64,000 bases of DNA from Labilibacter marinus. GTDB taxonomy: Bacteria; Bacteroidota; Bacteroidia; Bacteroidales; Marinilabiliaceae. The notes under the pieces were generated by a model that was not told the DNA's origin, made no database searches, and saw only the letters and a list, made by a program, of their open reading frames with translations. The position numbers and the translations under genes were made by a program. Shown here piece after piece: positions 43,776-52,742 of this stretch (position 1 is the first letter of the stretch; every line of letters begins with the position of its first letter). The stretch lies in the NCBI RefSeq assembly GCF_001659685.2, contig NZ_LXYE02000035.1, positions 62,001 through 126,000 of the forward strand, read 5' to 3'.

Positions 43776-45638
43776 ATGCGCATATTTTCATTCATCTTAT
43801 TAATCCTATTTACATCGCTCAACGCGCTAACGGCACAAGAGCAACCCAATATTGTTTGGATAACCACCGAAGATAATTCGGCCAGGTGGTTACGTTTGTA
43901 CGATGCCGAAAACGGAGTGCCTATGCCCAACGTTGAAAAACTGGCAAACCACGGATTGGTATTTAACCATGCTTTTTCAAATGGTGCGGTTTGTTCAGTA
44001 GCCCGAAGCACACTCCTAAGTGGTTGCTATGCCACTCGCACCGGAAGTCAGTTTCATAGGCATGCATTTGCGGTTCCTTTTCCAGAGGGCTTAAAAAGTT
44101 ATCCTGAGTATTTTAAGGAAGCGGGATATTACACGGCCAACTGTGCTAAAACCGACTACAATTACAATGTTGACATTCATGAAATATGGGATGCCTGCTC
44201 TAAAAAAGCATCTTATCGAGATAGAAAACCAGGTCAGCCATTCTTTCAAGTGTATAGTTTACAAGATACGCACGAAAGTCGCATGCATAAACTCTGCGAT
44301 GAACGAGATGAAGCTACCTTAATCACAAAACCAAATACCGTAAAACTTTATCCTTATCATCCTAATACATCCACTTTTAAAACGTCGTACGCCCATTATT
44401 ACGACAAACATAGAGACGATGACAAGCGCATTGGAGCTATCCTTAAAAAGCTGGAAGATGATAACTTAATGGACAACACCATTATATTCTATTATGGCGA
44501 TCATGGTGGAACATTACCTCGATCAAAAGGATACATTTATGAAAGTGGATTACAAGTTCCGTTTGTGGTTTATATTCCCGAGAAATGGAAACATCTTTTT
44601 CCTGCAGAACCAGGATCTAGGGTGGATGGTTTTGTTAGTTTTATAGACTTTGCTCCTACCGTTTTGCATTTAGCAGGTATTGATATCCCTAAACAAATGG
44701 ATGGCAAAGCATTTTTAGGAAAAGGAATTTCTCTGAATAAACTCAACAAAAGAAACGAGACTTTTGGACATGCTGATCGTTTTGACGAGAAATACGATTT
44801 AGTGCGTAGCTACCGCAAAGGAAAGTTTAAATACATGCGAAGCTATCAACCATTTAATATAGATGGTTTGTATAACAATTACAGGTACAAGCAGACTGCT
44901 TACCGCGAATGGAAAGAACTATACGATGCAGAGAAACTGAATGATATTCAATCGGCATTTTTTGAAAAAAGAGCACCCGAGGCTTTGTATGATATCGAAA
45001 ACGATCCGCACGAAACGGTTAATTTGGCAGGTCATCCTGAATATGCCAAAGCATTAAAAAATATGCGAGGCGAGCTTAATAAAATAGTGAGTTCTAATAA
45101 TGACTTAAGTTTTTATCCCGAAGCATATTTAGAAAAAGAGGCTGGTAAAAATCCCGTTAGTTTCGGTGTTAATCATCAAGCAGAAATTAAAACGCTTATT
45201 GCAATTGCTGACCTACAACTAAAACCATATGGAGAAGTTAAAGGCAAAATCCAACAGGCCTTAGAATCTACAAATCCTTGGAAACGTTACTGGGCTTTAA
45301 TAGTGTGTAGCACTTTTGATAAAGAAGCTGCTGAATTTATTCCTCTAATTAAAAAGATAGAGAAAGAAGATACTGAAGTTTTAGTTAGGATGCGGGCATT
45401 AGAGTTTTTGGCTCTAACTAAAAATATTGATCCGCAGCTTCCGCTACAAAAGCTGGTAAGCTCAACGCAAAATCCTTTAGAAATACTATTAATTCTAAAC
45501 TCAGCTACACTTTTAAAGACATTGGAGCCTGATTTAGAATTTACATTGAATAGAGAAGCCATCATAGAAACTGCAAATGAGGATCGTTATAAAAAGGATT
45601 GGTTAACCAGAAGAGTCGATTTTCTTCAAAAACAGTAA
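43776..45638 (+). CDS. S1 family sulfatase with atypical CSVAR signature
   Basis: 620 residues with a signal peptide (to LTAQ). The sulfatase fold starts NIVWITTEDN (25-34, metal ligands). The modification site reads CSVARSTLLSG (73-83) where the usual pattern is C-x-P/A-S-R: Cys73 and Arg77 are kept, but the third residue is Val. YYGDHGGTLPRSKGY (239-253) gives Asp242, His243 and Lys251. The last 150 residues are helical and HEAT-like (ESTNPWKRYWALIV; VRMRALEFLALT). It removes sulfate from the glycan before or after GH29 acts, and could be the galactose-6-sulfate step of porphyran breakdown. Substrate is inferred. Confidence 0.9.
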   Translation: MRIFSFILLILFTSLNALTAQEQPNIVWITTEDNSARWLRLYDAENGVPMPNVEKLANHGLVFNHAFSNGAVCSVARSTLLSGCYATRTGSQFHRHAFAVPFPEGLKSYPEYFKEAGYYTANCAKTDYNYNVDIHEIWDACSKKASYRDRKPGQPFFQVYSLQDTHESRMHKLCDERDEATLITKPNTVKLYPYHPNTSTFKTSYAHYYDKHRDDDKRIGAILKKLEDDNLMDNTIIFYYGDHGGTLPRSKGYIYESGLQVPFVVYIPEKWKHLFPAEPGSRVDGFVSFIDFAPTVLHLAGIDIPKQMDGKAFLGKGISLNKLNKRNETFGHADRFDEKYDLVRSYRKGKFKYMRSYQPFNIDGLYNNYRYKQTAYREWKELYDAEKLNDIQSAFFEKRAPEALYDIENDPHETVNLAGHPEYAKALKNMRGELNKIVSSNNDLSFYPEAYLEKEAGKNPVSFGVNHQAEIKTLIAIADLQLKPYGEVKGKIQQALESTNPWKRYWALIVCSTFDKEAAEFIPLIKKIEKEDTEVLVRMRALEFLALTKNIDPQLPLQKLVSSTQNPLEILLILNSATLLKTLEPDLEFTLNREAIIETANEDRYKKDWLTRRVDFLQKQ

Positions 45639-45670
45639 ATCTCAAAAATCTAATATTAAGAAGAATAAAA

Positions 45671-47203
45671 ATGAAGACAAATATAATTTTCGGTTTGATA
45701 GCAGCTGCACTTACTTTCTGCTCTTGCAGCAATAATTCAAGTAAAATTGTTGATTCAATCAAAACAAAAGAATATCAGCCTAATTTCGAATCATTAAGTC
45801 AACACGAGGCTGCTCCAGAGTGGTTTCAAGATGCTAAATTAGGCATGTACTTTCACTGGGGACCGTATAGTGTTCCGGCCTATGGTTCGGCATGGTACCC
45901 TGCCAACATGTATTTAAAAGGCAATAGAGTAAACGAATTTCATGAAAAGAATTTTGGCCCCATTGATGAGTTCGGTTATGAAGACTTTATTCCAATGTTT
46001 ACTGCGGAGCATTTTGATGCTGAAGATTGGGCAGACCTTTTTCAGATGACAGGAGCTAAATTTGCTGGTCCAGTAGCCCAACATCATGATGGTTTTGCCA
46101 TGTGGGATAGTGAAATTAATCCATGGAATTCGGTTGACATGGGTCCTAAACGAGATATCACAGGCGAAATGTTTCAAGCACTACGTAAAAGAGATATTAA
46201 AACCATAGCTACACTACACCATGCTCGTAACGGTCAGCGTAATGCAAATACACCTGAGTATTGGGGCAAAAACGGCTTTAACAGTCATTACCCATATCAT
46301 CCCGATCTACCCACAGCAACAACAGATCCTAAACTTCGTAAGCTATTCGGAAACTGGGAAAATATCGACGATTTTAACCAATATTGGTTAGATCAGGTGA
46401 TTGAGGTGGTAGACAAATATCAACCAGATATTCTTTGGTACGACTCATGGCTAAACATGATTCCTGAACAGAAGATAAATGAGATGGTGGCTTATCATTT
46501 TAATAGCGGACTAAAAAACAAGCAAGAAGTGGTGGTTTGTAGCAAACATCAGGATATCCCTTGGGAATATGGCATTGATGATATGGAACAAGGTGGTCGC
46601 AGAGATATCTATCCATTGCCTTGGATGACTGATATAACGCTAGGTAACAGCCGTTGGATGTACGTTGAAGGAGAAAAATATAAAGACGCTGCTTTGGTGG
46701 TGCGCAATATGATTGATGTATGGAGTAAAAATGGTACAGTTTTATTGAATGTTTCACCTCGTGCTGATGGTGTGATTAATCAGCAACAGCGTGATATACT
46801 AAAAGACATTGGAGCATGGATGAAAGTACACGGCGAAGCGGTTTATGGTACTCGTCCGTTTCATATTTTTGGGTACGGTACAGCCAATGCTTCAGATGCA
46901 TCTCACGATGGTCAGTCGGCTAAAATAAAATACTCAGCTAAAGATGTTCGTTACACTATAGCCAAGGATAAAAAGTCGATGTACGTATTCTTTTTAGGCG
47001 TACCTGAAAGCGGAAAACCAATTAAAATGAGAGCTATTGGTGGATTCCATCGCAATCAACCACCTTCTCCAATTAAGAATATAAAATTAATGGGTTCTGA
47101 CGCAAAAGTAGAATGGAAACTCACTCCACAAACTTTGTTGATTAATATGCCAGAGGTAGAATACAACCCTATCGCTACAGTTCTAAAATTAGAACTAGAG
47201 TAG
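45671..47203 (+). CDS. GH29 family enzyme (third complete copy in the window)
   Basis: 510 residues from the ATG at 45671. An upstream TTG would overlap the sulfatase by 40 bases and would place a non-signal leader before the lipoprotein signal (LTFCSC, Cys19). The barrel opens with WFQDAKLGMYFHWGPYSVP. The His pair is intact (AQHHDGFAMWD, 137-146) and the nucleophile is Asp258 in PDILWYDS. It has an insertion with GQRNANTPEYWGKNGFNSHYPYH (188-210) not present in the other two, so its pocket should differ. It is last in the GH2-GH117-GH29-sulfatase run and starts 32 bases after the sulfatase. Confidence 0.92.
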   Translation: MKTNIIFGLIAAALTFCSCSNNSSKIVDSIKTKEYQPNFESLSQHEAAPEWFQDAKLGMYFHWGPYSVPAYGSAWYPANMYLKGNRVNEFHEKNFGPIDEFGYEDFIPMFTAEHFDAEDWADLFQMTGAKFAGPVAQHHDGFAMWDSEINPWNSVDMGPKRDITGEMFQALRKRDIKTIATLHHARNGQRNANTPEYWGKNGFNSHYPYHPDLPTATTDPKLRKLFGNWENIDDFNQYWLDQVIEVVDKYQPDILWYDSWLNMIPEQKINEMVAYHFNSGLKNKQEVVVCSKHQDIPWEYGIDDMEQGGRRDIYPLPWMTDITLGNSRWMYVEGEKYKDAALVVRNMIDVWSKNGTVLLNVSPRADGVINQQQRDILKDIGAWMKVHGEAVYGTRPFHIFGYGTANASDASHDGQSAKIKYSAKDVRYTIAKDKKSMYVFFLGVPESGKPIKMRAIGGFHRNQPPSPIKNIKLMGSDAKVEWKLTPQTLLINMPEVEYNPIATVLKLELE

Positions 47204-47238
47204 ATTGCGATTAGCAGTTAAGGCTTTATTTGTAGTTG

Positions 47239-47274
47239 GAGTGTGGCATTTGTTTGGTGCATATAGCCACACTC
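47239..47274 (+). terminator. Stem-loop after the galactan cluster
   Basis: GAGTGTGGC (47239-47247) pairs perfectly with GCCACACTC (47266-47274) over an 18-base loop, 35 bases after the last GH29 stop. There is no U-tract. It is followed directly by the 21-bp repeat array. Confidence 0.55.
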
Positions 47275-47313
47275 TAACATTGTAAAACATAAAAAACACC
47301 CTACCACCAATAC

Positions 47314-47455
47314 TCCTTGTGCAATATTTACTACCTCTTGTGCAACTTTAATTAATTCTTGTGCTATTTAAAGTAGTCCTTGTGCAGTTTTTTACACTCC
47401 TTGTGTCGTTAATAGTCGTCCTTGTGCAATTTTTATTAGTCCTTGTGCAGTTTTC
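47314..47455. repeat. Tandem repeat with exact 21-bp period (array 2)
   Basis: TTGTGC (once TTGTGT) starts at 47317, 47338, 47359, 47380, 47401, 47422 and 47443: seven copies, every spacing exactly 21. The wider unit is about TCCTTGTGCARTTTTTANTAG with the A/T part drifting. It lies between convergent genes ending at 47203 and 47466, has no open frame, and shares its period but not its sequence with array 1. Confidence 0.9.
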
Positions 47456-47465
47456 TCACCCGTTT

Positions 47466-48698
47466 TTAACTTTTATCCTCTTTTAAGAGTTTAACAGAAA
47501 ACCATCCTAACAAGGCAATTACAACTAACATAATAGCCCAAAGCCAATATTTAGAAATTATATTTTTAGCTGGCTCTACTTCAACTGATTTTGTTAAGGT
47601 GTGCTTACCCAGCGTAACAAAGTAACTATCCTGAGGAATTCGATTTATAAAGCGCTGAATATCATAAACAGGTTTACGCGCTGTTTCATTGCCATAGCAA
47701 AGTATGTATTTTCCTGGTTTTGCAAAACGAATAGTCATTACATTGGTATAACCCGTTACTTCAATTAAGCCAATATTTAAAGGCTCATTTTCTTTGTTTT
47801 CGATGCGCAATCTTAGGTTATTGATTGTTCTACTTTTTATGGCAAACTCATTCTTACCTAAAGAATTTAGAGTACCAAAAGCTAAATTCTCGTAGTTATA
47901 AATCCATCCTGTTTCAGTTTTCACACTATCTTTTAAATAAGATAAAGTTACAGGGCGATAATAATCGAACTCATCTTTTACCTTTATTTTAATTTTAGAT
48001 ATGCGTACACTTTTATCCAATTGAGCAAATACTTCTGTAGTGTGGTTTTTATCATTTTCAACAAGGCGAGTATTTTTAATGGTAAACTTTCTCTCTTCAC
48101 CTTCCTTAACCACTGCATGAACCAGTTTAGCATTCTTTAGTCGTGGATTTTTATTGCTTGGTATTTTCAAACGAAAAAACTCAAAATTAGCATTTGGAAA
48201 ACTCAACTTTGAAAAGTGATAATCGGTCATTTCATTTTTAATAGAAACAATGCGATAATCGCTTAAAACCGTAAACCACTCTTTCTGGTTATGACTTCCT
48301 TCTAACTGCACATTCCAATCATAGTTGTCCTTCTTAAAATCGAGTTTAATTTCATTAATCGCCATCTCTTTACTTAGCTGAAAAGTATAATAGTAGGCCG
48401 ATTTATTGCGTGTTTTATTTATAATAGCAAATTCCACTTCTTCATAATCATAAGCCGTTGCCTTTTCTGATAAAACATATGGCGCTTCAATGGTATCTTC
48501 CCTGCCGGTAACCCCAATTACTCTCAGGTCACTTAAGTCTTGATTTATGAATGGGTATATATCATCCGGCAATGTCAATTGATGCCAAAGACTATCCACT
48601 CCAACAATCTCTCGTTGGTATTTATAATCTGACTGTTGAGCAAAAATATGGCTCGTAATAAAACTCAGAATAAATATATAAATGACTCTTTTATTCAT
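47466..48698 (-). CDS. DUF3999 family protein
   Basis: 410 residues. A signal peptide (to IFAQ), a long beta-sandwich-rich extracytoplasmic part (about 22-370) with discoidin-like phrases (NYDWNVQLEGSHNQKEWFTV) and one C-terminal membrane helix (about 383-402) with a short basic tail. This is the layout of DUF3999 proteins, which are regularly encoded next to DUF2339 membrane proteins, as here: the start overlaps the end of the DUF2339 gene by 8 bases. The pair is assumed to form an envelope complex. The function is unknown. Confidence 0.8.
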   Translation of the reverse strand: MNKRVIYIFILSFITSHIFAQQSDYKYQREIVGVDSLWHQLTLPDDIYPFINQDLSDLRVIGVTGREDTIEAPYVLSEKATAYDYEEVEFAIINKTRNKSAYYYTFQLSKEMAINEIKLDFKKDNYDWNVQLEGSHNQKEWFTVLSDYRIVSIKNEMTDYHFSKLSFPNANFEFFRLKIPSNKNPRLKNAKLVHAVVKEGEERKFTIKNTRLVENDKNHTTEVFAQLDKSVRISKIKIKVKDEFDYYRPVTLSYLKDSVKTETGWIYNYENLAFGTLNSLGKNEFAIKSRTINNLRLRIENKENEPLNIGLIEVTGYTNVMTIRFAKPGKYILCYGNETARKPVYDIQRFINRIPQDSYFVTLGKHTLTKSVEVEPAKNIISKYWLWAIMLVVIALLGWFSVKLLKEDKS

Positions 48699-51039
48699 TG
48701 GATACAGGTTTGTACTTGTTATACAAAAACGATATAATAAGCAATAGAAGACCTAAGGCTACAAAAACAATAATTTTTTCAATGGTGCGTAAATTCACTA
48801 AATCGTAGAAAAATAATTTTAATAAAGTCAAGCCTAGCAAAGCAATAGCCGATATCCTTAAATGTGCTTTATTCTGACGAATACCTACAACAATTAAAAA
48901 CAATGCATAAACACCCAATAAAATACTCAAGGCTGTTTTGTAGGCCGATTCCACTTCATAAATAGACAACCAAGTTATTAGTTCATTAGCCAACAAAACT
49001 AAGATAGTAGCATGAATAAACAGTTCGAATCCAATTTTTATGTGCTTTGCAACCTGTACATTTTTAAAGTTTAAATATCCAGTGTAAATAGTTAGTCCAA
49101 CCAATAAAATACTCACATAACGTACTGCCACATGAAAGAAACTTATTTTATAGTATTGTGCGTTTTCTTGACTTACAAAGCTATCTCTTAACTCACCTAA
49201 AGTATAAATACCGTTAGTTATAAACAGAAACATAGTAAGGCTGGCTATAATAACCATAGCATAGGTAAATGTTGTATTCTTTATTTTTTTAACATTGACA
49301 ATAAAGCCCAACGCAGCAAATAAAAAGGTGTAGTTAAAAAGCCACATCGTTTTAAATTTATTGATGTCGAAGTTTTTAACAAAACCATCATAAGTAGATT
49401 CATCTTTCTTTATATCAATCCAGGATTCTACAAACTTTGTATCCCAATACAAACTAATTTCAAGATGTAAAGCATAGTAAATTACAAATACCAGAACGGC
49501 TGGAAGCGCATAATATATAAATGAAGATGACTTTGGGTAATCCTTTAGCGAAGCAGCATATTTGCCCGATAAATATTGCATATAACCATAAGCAGCTATT
49601 GCTACAATGGAGGTTAAAAAGTAAATATTTATCACATTCGATTCAATAGTTTCTTTAGCGTAATAACTCACTTGATAACCTTCAGCCCAATCGTGCAATA
49701 AACTTCCGAAAGCAATTAACATCAAAGGATAAGCCATTACCTCGTACAAAGAAACTTGTTTTGTTTTCCCTATCCAATACAACAAAACTGCCTGACATAA
49801 CCAAAGTAAAGTAACCCAGTTTCCATCCAATTGTACAGGAATGGCTATAGTAACAAATACCAGCACCAAGCCAACTACAAAATAAAATAAGTTTCTATCT
49901 GCCAATTTCTTCTTATGAATAAATAATCCGACCATTAAATGAATCATTCCATTGACCAAAGTATATAGCCCAAGAAACTGATCATAAACTTCGTTGGTAC
50001 TTAAAAGAGCATAGCCAATTCCATAAAAAATAAATGAATTGGAAAGCAACGGTATTAAATCAAATTTTTTGAACGTTTCGTTTTGGTTTATTTTATAGGC
50101 TAAAAAAGTAATGTAGAACGAAATAAAGAATATGCTAGCAAAAACTAAGGCAAGCGAAAACTGCATATCAAAATCAAAACTAGAGAAGTACCAGGAAAAA
50201 TATATTAACCAGGTTAAACCAAAGGATACATAGTACAAGGGTTTCCAATATTGTTTAAAGGAAACAACTAAAATACCAATGTTAATAATGGCCATATACG
50301 TAAACAAAACTAAGGCATTACCACTTTCGTTACTCAATAAAAACGGCACTGCATACGCTCCAACCATACCTATGTGAGCAATAACCTGCCGTTTATACGA
50401 CAAGGCAGCAATTACCGTAAAGATGGTAAATACCACCATCAAAGCAAAGGTTAAAAACTGAGGTATTAATCCAAAGAAGCTATAAGCTGCATAGGTGATA
50501 AAATACATGGTAGTCATCGCTCCACTCACCAAAACAGCACTATAATTTTCGTACTTAGCGCGTAATTTCATACCCACTAATAACAAACCAATACCACTTA
50601 GGTAACCTAGTATAATTCTTCCTAAAGGACTGATTAGATTGTTATCGATAGAATATTTAGTACCGATAGCAATACCAATAACCAATATGGCAATACCAAC
50701 TTTATTCAATAAATTTTCGCCAATAAATTTCTCTAAGCTAATTGAGTTTCTGCTCTTTTTATAATCAGCCAAAAGTTTTTCACTATCTATGGCTTGAGTG
50801 GGTTTCGAAACAGGAATCTCCTGAACTGAAATATTGTCATCAGGCAATTCCAATTTACTAACCTTAGGAGTTTCTGTATCATCAATCATTTCTTTTACAG
50901 ATGAAACCTCCTCTTCTTTTTTGAGTTCTCTAAGCTGCTTTCTAAGTTCAGCTACATCCCTCGAAAACTCAATTTGCTGGTTCACTAGTAAGTCTAGTTT
51001 ATGCTCCAACTGGTTAATCTTTTCACTTGAGTTATTCAT
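48691..51039 (-). CDS. DUF2339 family polytopic membrane protein
   Basis: 782 residues. An N-terminal coiled coil (about 4-40, LEHKLDLLVNQQIEFSRDVAELRKQ in part) and a charged linker precede roughly 20 or more hydrophobic helices from residue 110 to the end. The family hallmark is the stretch ENLLNKVGIAILVIGIAIGTKYSIDN. The pairing with DUF3999 supports the call. It is the first gene of the two-gene operon, divergent from the PorE-like gene with 146 bases between. Function unknown; a role in envelope or exopolysaccharide homeostasis is only a guess. Confidence 0.85.
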   Translation of the reverse strand: MNNSSEKINQLEHKLDLLVNQQIEFSRDVAELRKQLRELKKEEEVSSVKEMIDDTETPKVSKLELPDDNISVQEIPVSKPTQAIDSEKLLADYKKSRNSISLEKFIGENLLNKVGIAILVIGIAIGTKYSIDNNLISPLGRIILGYLSGIGLLLVGMKLRAKYENYSAVLVSGAMTTMYFITYAAYSFFGLIPQFLTFALMVVFTIFTVIAALSYKRQVIAHIGMVGAYAVPFLLSNESGNALVLFTYMAIINIGILVVSFKQYWKPLYYVSFGLTWLIYFSWYFSSFDFDMQFSLALVFASIFFISFYITFLAYKINQNETFKKFDLIPLLSNSFIFYGIGYALLSTNEVYDQFLGLYTLVNGMIHLMVGLFIHKKKLADRNLFYFVVGLVLVFVTIAIPVQLDGNWVTLLWLCQAVLLYWIGKTKQVSLYEVMAYPLMLIAFGSLLHDWAEGYQVSYYAKETIESNVINIYFLTSIVAIAAYGYMQYLSGKYAASLKDYPKSSSFIYYALPAVLVFVIYYALHLEISLYWDTKFVESWIDIKKDESTYDGFVKNFDINKFKTMWLFNYTFLFAALGFIVNVKKIKNTTFTYAMVIIASLTMFLFITNGIYTLGELRDSFVSQENAQYYKISFFHVAVRYVSILLVGLTIYTGYLNFKNVQVAKHIKIGFELFIHATILVLLANELITWLSIYEVESAYKTALSILLGVYALFLIVVGIRQNKAHLRISAIALLGLTLLKLFFYDLVNLRTIEKIIVFVALGLLLLIISFLYNKYKPVSNE

Positions 51040-51185
51040 ATATAGATTATCTGGTTCTTGGTTTTCTTAGCGCAAAGTACAAATTTTGGATAACATCGTT
51101 TTTTAACACAAAATAATCTTAAACGATTAGCGTTTTTATAGCAAACTATTTTACACTATTTTTACGGCTCATTCTATAATCTGAC

Positions 51186-52742
51186 ATGAAGAAGTTTAAA
51201 CTACATATATTACTTATTGAAATCATCATTTCCATTTTAATTCTAAGCTGTTCGGGAGGCAAGAAAGTTTCTCAGGCGCAAAAGGCATTTGAAATTGGAG
51301 AATACAATAAAGCAGCAGCTTTGTATAAAAAAGCTTACTCAGGAGAAAAAAATAAATATAACAAAGGTGAGTATGCTTATTTTATGGGCGAATGTTATCG
51401 CATCACCAACCTGCCAACAAAAGCATCGTCCGCTTATTCAAAAGCAGTTCGTTATAACTACCCCATACGAGAAGCCCGTTTATATATGGCAGAAAGCTAC
51501 CGTAAAGCAGGAAAGTTAGAAAAAGCTATACCTGAATATGAAGCCTATCTGGAAGAAGTTCCTGCTGACATACGAGCGCAAAAAGGTTTAGCCTCATGTA
51601 TGATGTTGCAAAAAGGCCCTAAAGAAAATAGGTACATCGTTGAAAAAATCAAGAAGTTAAGTAGCAAACACAGCGACTATTCACCTGCTTATGCAGGTAA
51701 AGAATATGATTATGTCGTATTCTCATCCATGCGAACGGAAGCCAAACAAAGAAGGAAAAACCGAATTACGGGTCAAGGTGTTTCAACTATTTATTATTCT
51801 AAAATTGATAGTAAAGGTGAATGGACCGATCCGGAAGCTTTTGATGAGCCTATCAATAACAAAGCTTTTGATGATGGTGCACCCAATGTAAGTGCCGATA
51901 ACAAAACTTTATATTATACCCGTTGCAGGTTTGATAACGAAAAACCTATGGGTTCTGAAATTGTTTTTTGTAGTAGAAGTGGTGGTAAATGGTCTGAACC
52001 AACGGCTATATCTATTGGTGACGACAGCTTAGTTGTCGCACACCCTGCCATCCATCCAGACGGTGAAATACTTTATTTTGTGAGCGATAGAGAAGGTGGT
52101 TTTGGAGGAAAAGACATCTGGAAAACCAAAAAAATGGGTGATGGTAAATGGGGTGAACCTAGTAATATGGGTTCTGCTATCAATACCAAAGGGGATGAAA
52201 TGTTTCCATACGTAAGAGAAAATGGCATATTCTATTTTAGTTCAGATACACACGTTGGATATGGAGGCTTGGATATTTTTAAAGCAGTGCCAGATGAAGA
52301 AAAAGAGTGGATTGTTTCTAACATGGGCGCTCCATTAAATTCCAATGGCGACGATTTTGGAATGACCTTTAAGGGAAAACAAGAGGAAGGTTTATTCTCC
52401 AGTTCTAGAGGTAGTTCTAAAGGAATAGACAACATTTATAGTTTTCTACTTCCCAAATTGCACTTTACCCTTAACGGCTCCATTAAAAATGTAAATGATG
52501 AGTTTGTTGAAGGTGCTTACCTAAGGCTAATTGGTAGCGATGGAACTACCATGAAGATTAACGCCCCAACAGATGGTTCGTTTAAAGTAAAACTAAAACC
52601 AGAAACCGATTACGTTTTTTTAGTAGCCGCTCAAGGTTACCTCAACGAAAAAGTAAAGTTTAGCACTTCAGGCGAAGTAGATGATAAGGATTATGGCTTT
52701 GATGTGATTTTAAAGAAACCCAAAGTTAAAATTGAAAATTAG
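51186..52742 (+). CDS. PorE-like lipoprotein (TPR, WD40-like propeller, CNA-type domain; no OmpA domain)
   Basis: 518 residues with lipobox LILSC (Cys19). TPR repeats (about 30-150; FEIGEYNKAAALYKKAY) are followed by a PD40/WD40-like propeller (about 165-425; DGAPNVSADNKTLYYTRC, HPDGEILYFVSDREGGFGGKDIW) and a carboxypeptidase-regulatory-like domain (about 430-510). This is the order in PorE/OmpA-type proteins linked to type IX secretion, but the final OmpA-like peptidoglycan-binding domain is missing. The frame ends at 52742, overlapping the convergent glycosyltransferase stop by four bases, so the OmpA part is not hidden downstream. It is either a shorter paralogue or a truncated copy. Confidence 0.75.
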   Translation: MKKFKLHILLIEIIISILILSCSGGKKVSQAQKAFEIGEYNKAAALYKKAYSGEKNKYNKGEYAYFMGECYRITNLPTKASSAYSKAVRYNYPIREARLYMAESYRKAGKLEKAIPEYEAYLEEVPADIRAQKGLASCMMLQKGPKENRYIVEKIKKLSSKHSDYSPAYAGKEYDYVVFSSMRTEAKQRRKNRITGQGVSTIYYSKIDSKGEWTDPEAFDEPINNKAFDDGAPNVSADNKTLYYTRCRFDNEKPMGSEIVFCSRSGGKWSEPTAISIGDDSLVVAHPAIHPDGEILYFVSDREGGFGGKDIWKTKKMGDGKWGEPSNMGSAINTKGDEMFPYVRENGIFYFSSDTHVGYGGLDIFKAVPDEEKEWIVSNMGAPLNSNGDDFGMTFKGKQEEGLFSSSRGSSKGIDNIYSFLLPKLHFTLNGSIKNVNDEFVEGAYLRLIGSDGTTMKINAPTDGSFKVKLKPETDYVFLVAAQGYLNEKVKFSTSGEVDDKDYGFDVILKKPKVKIEN

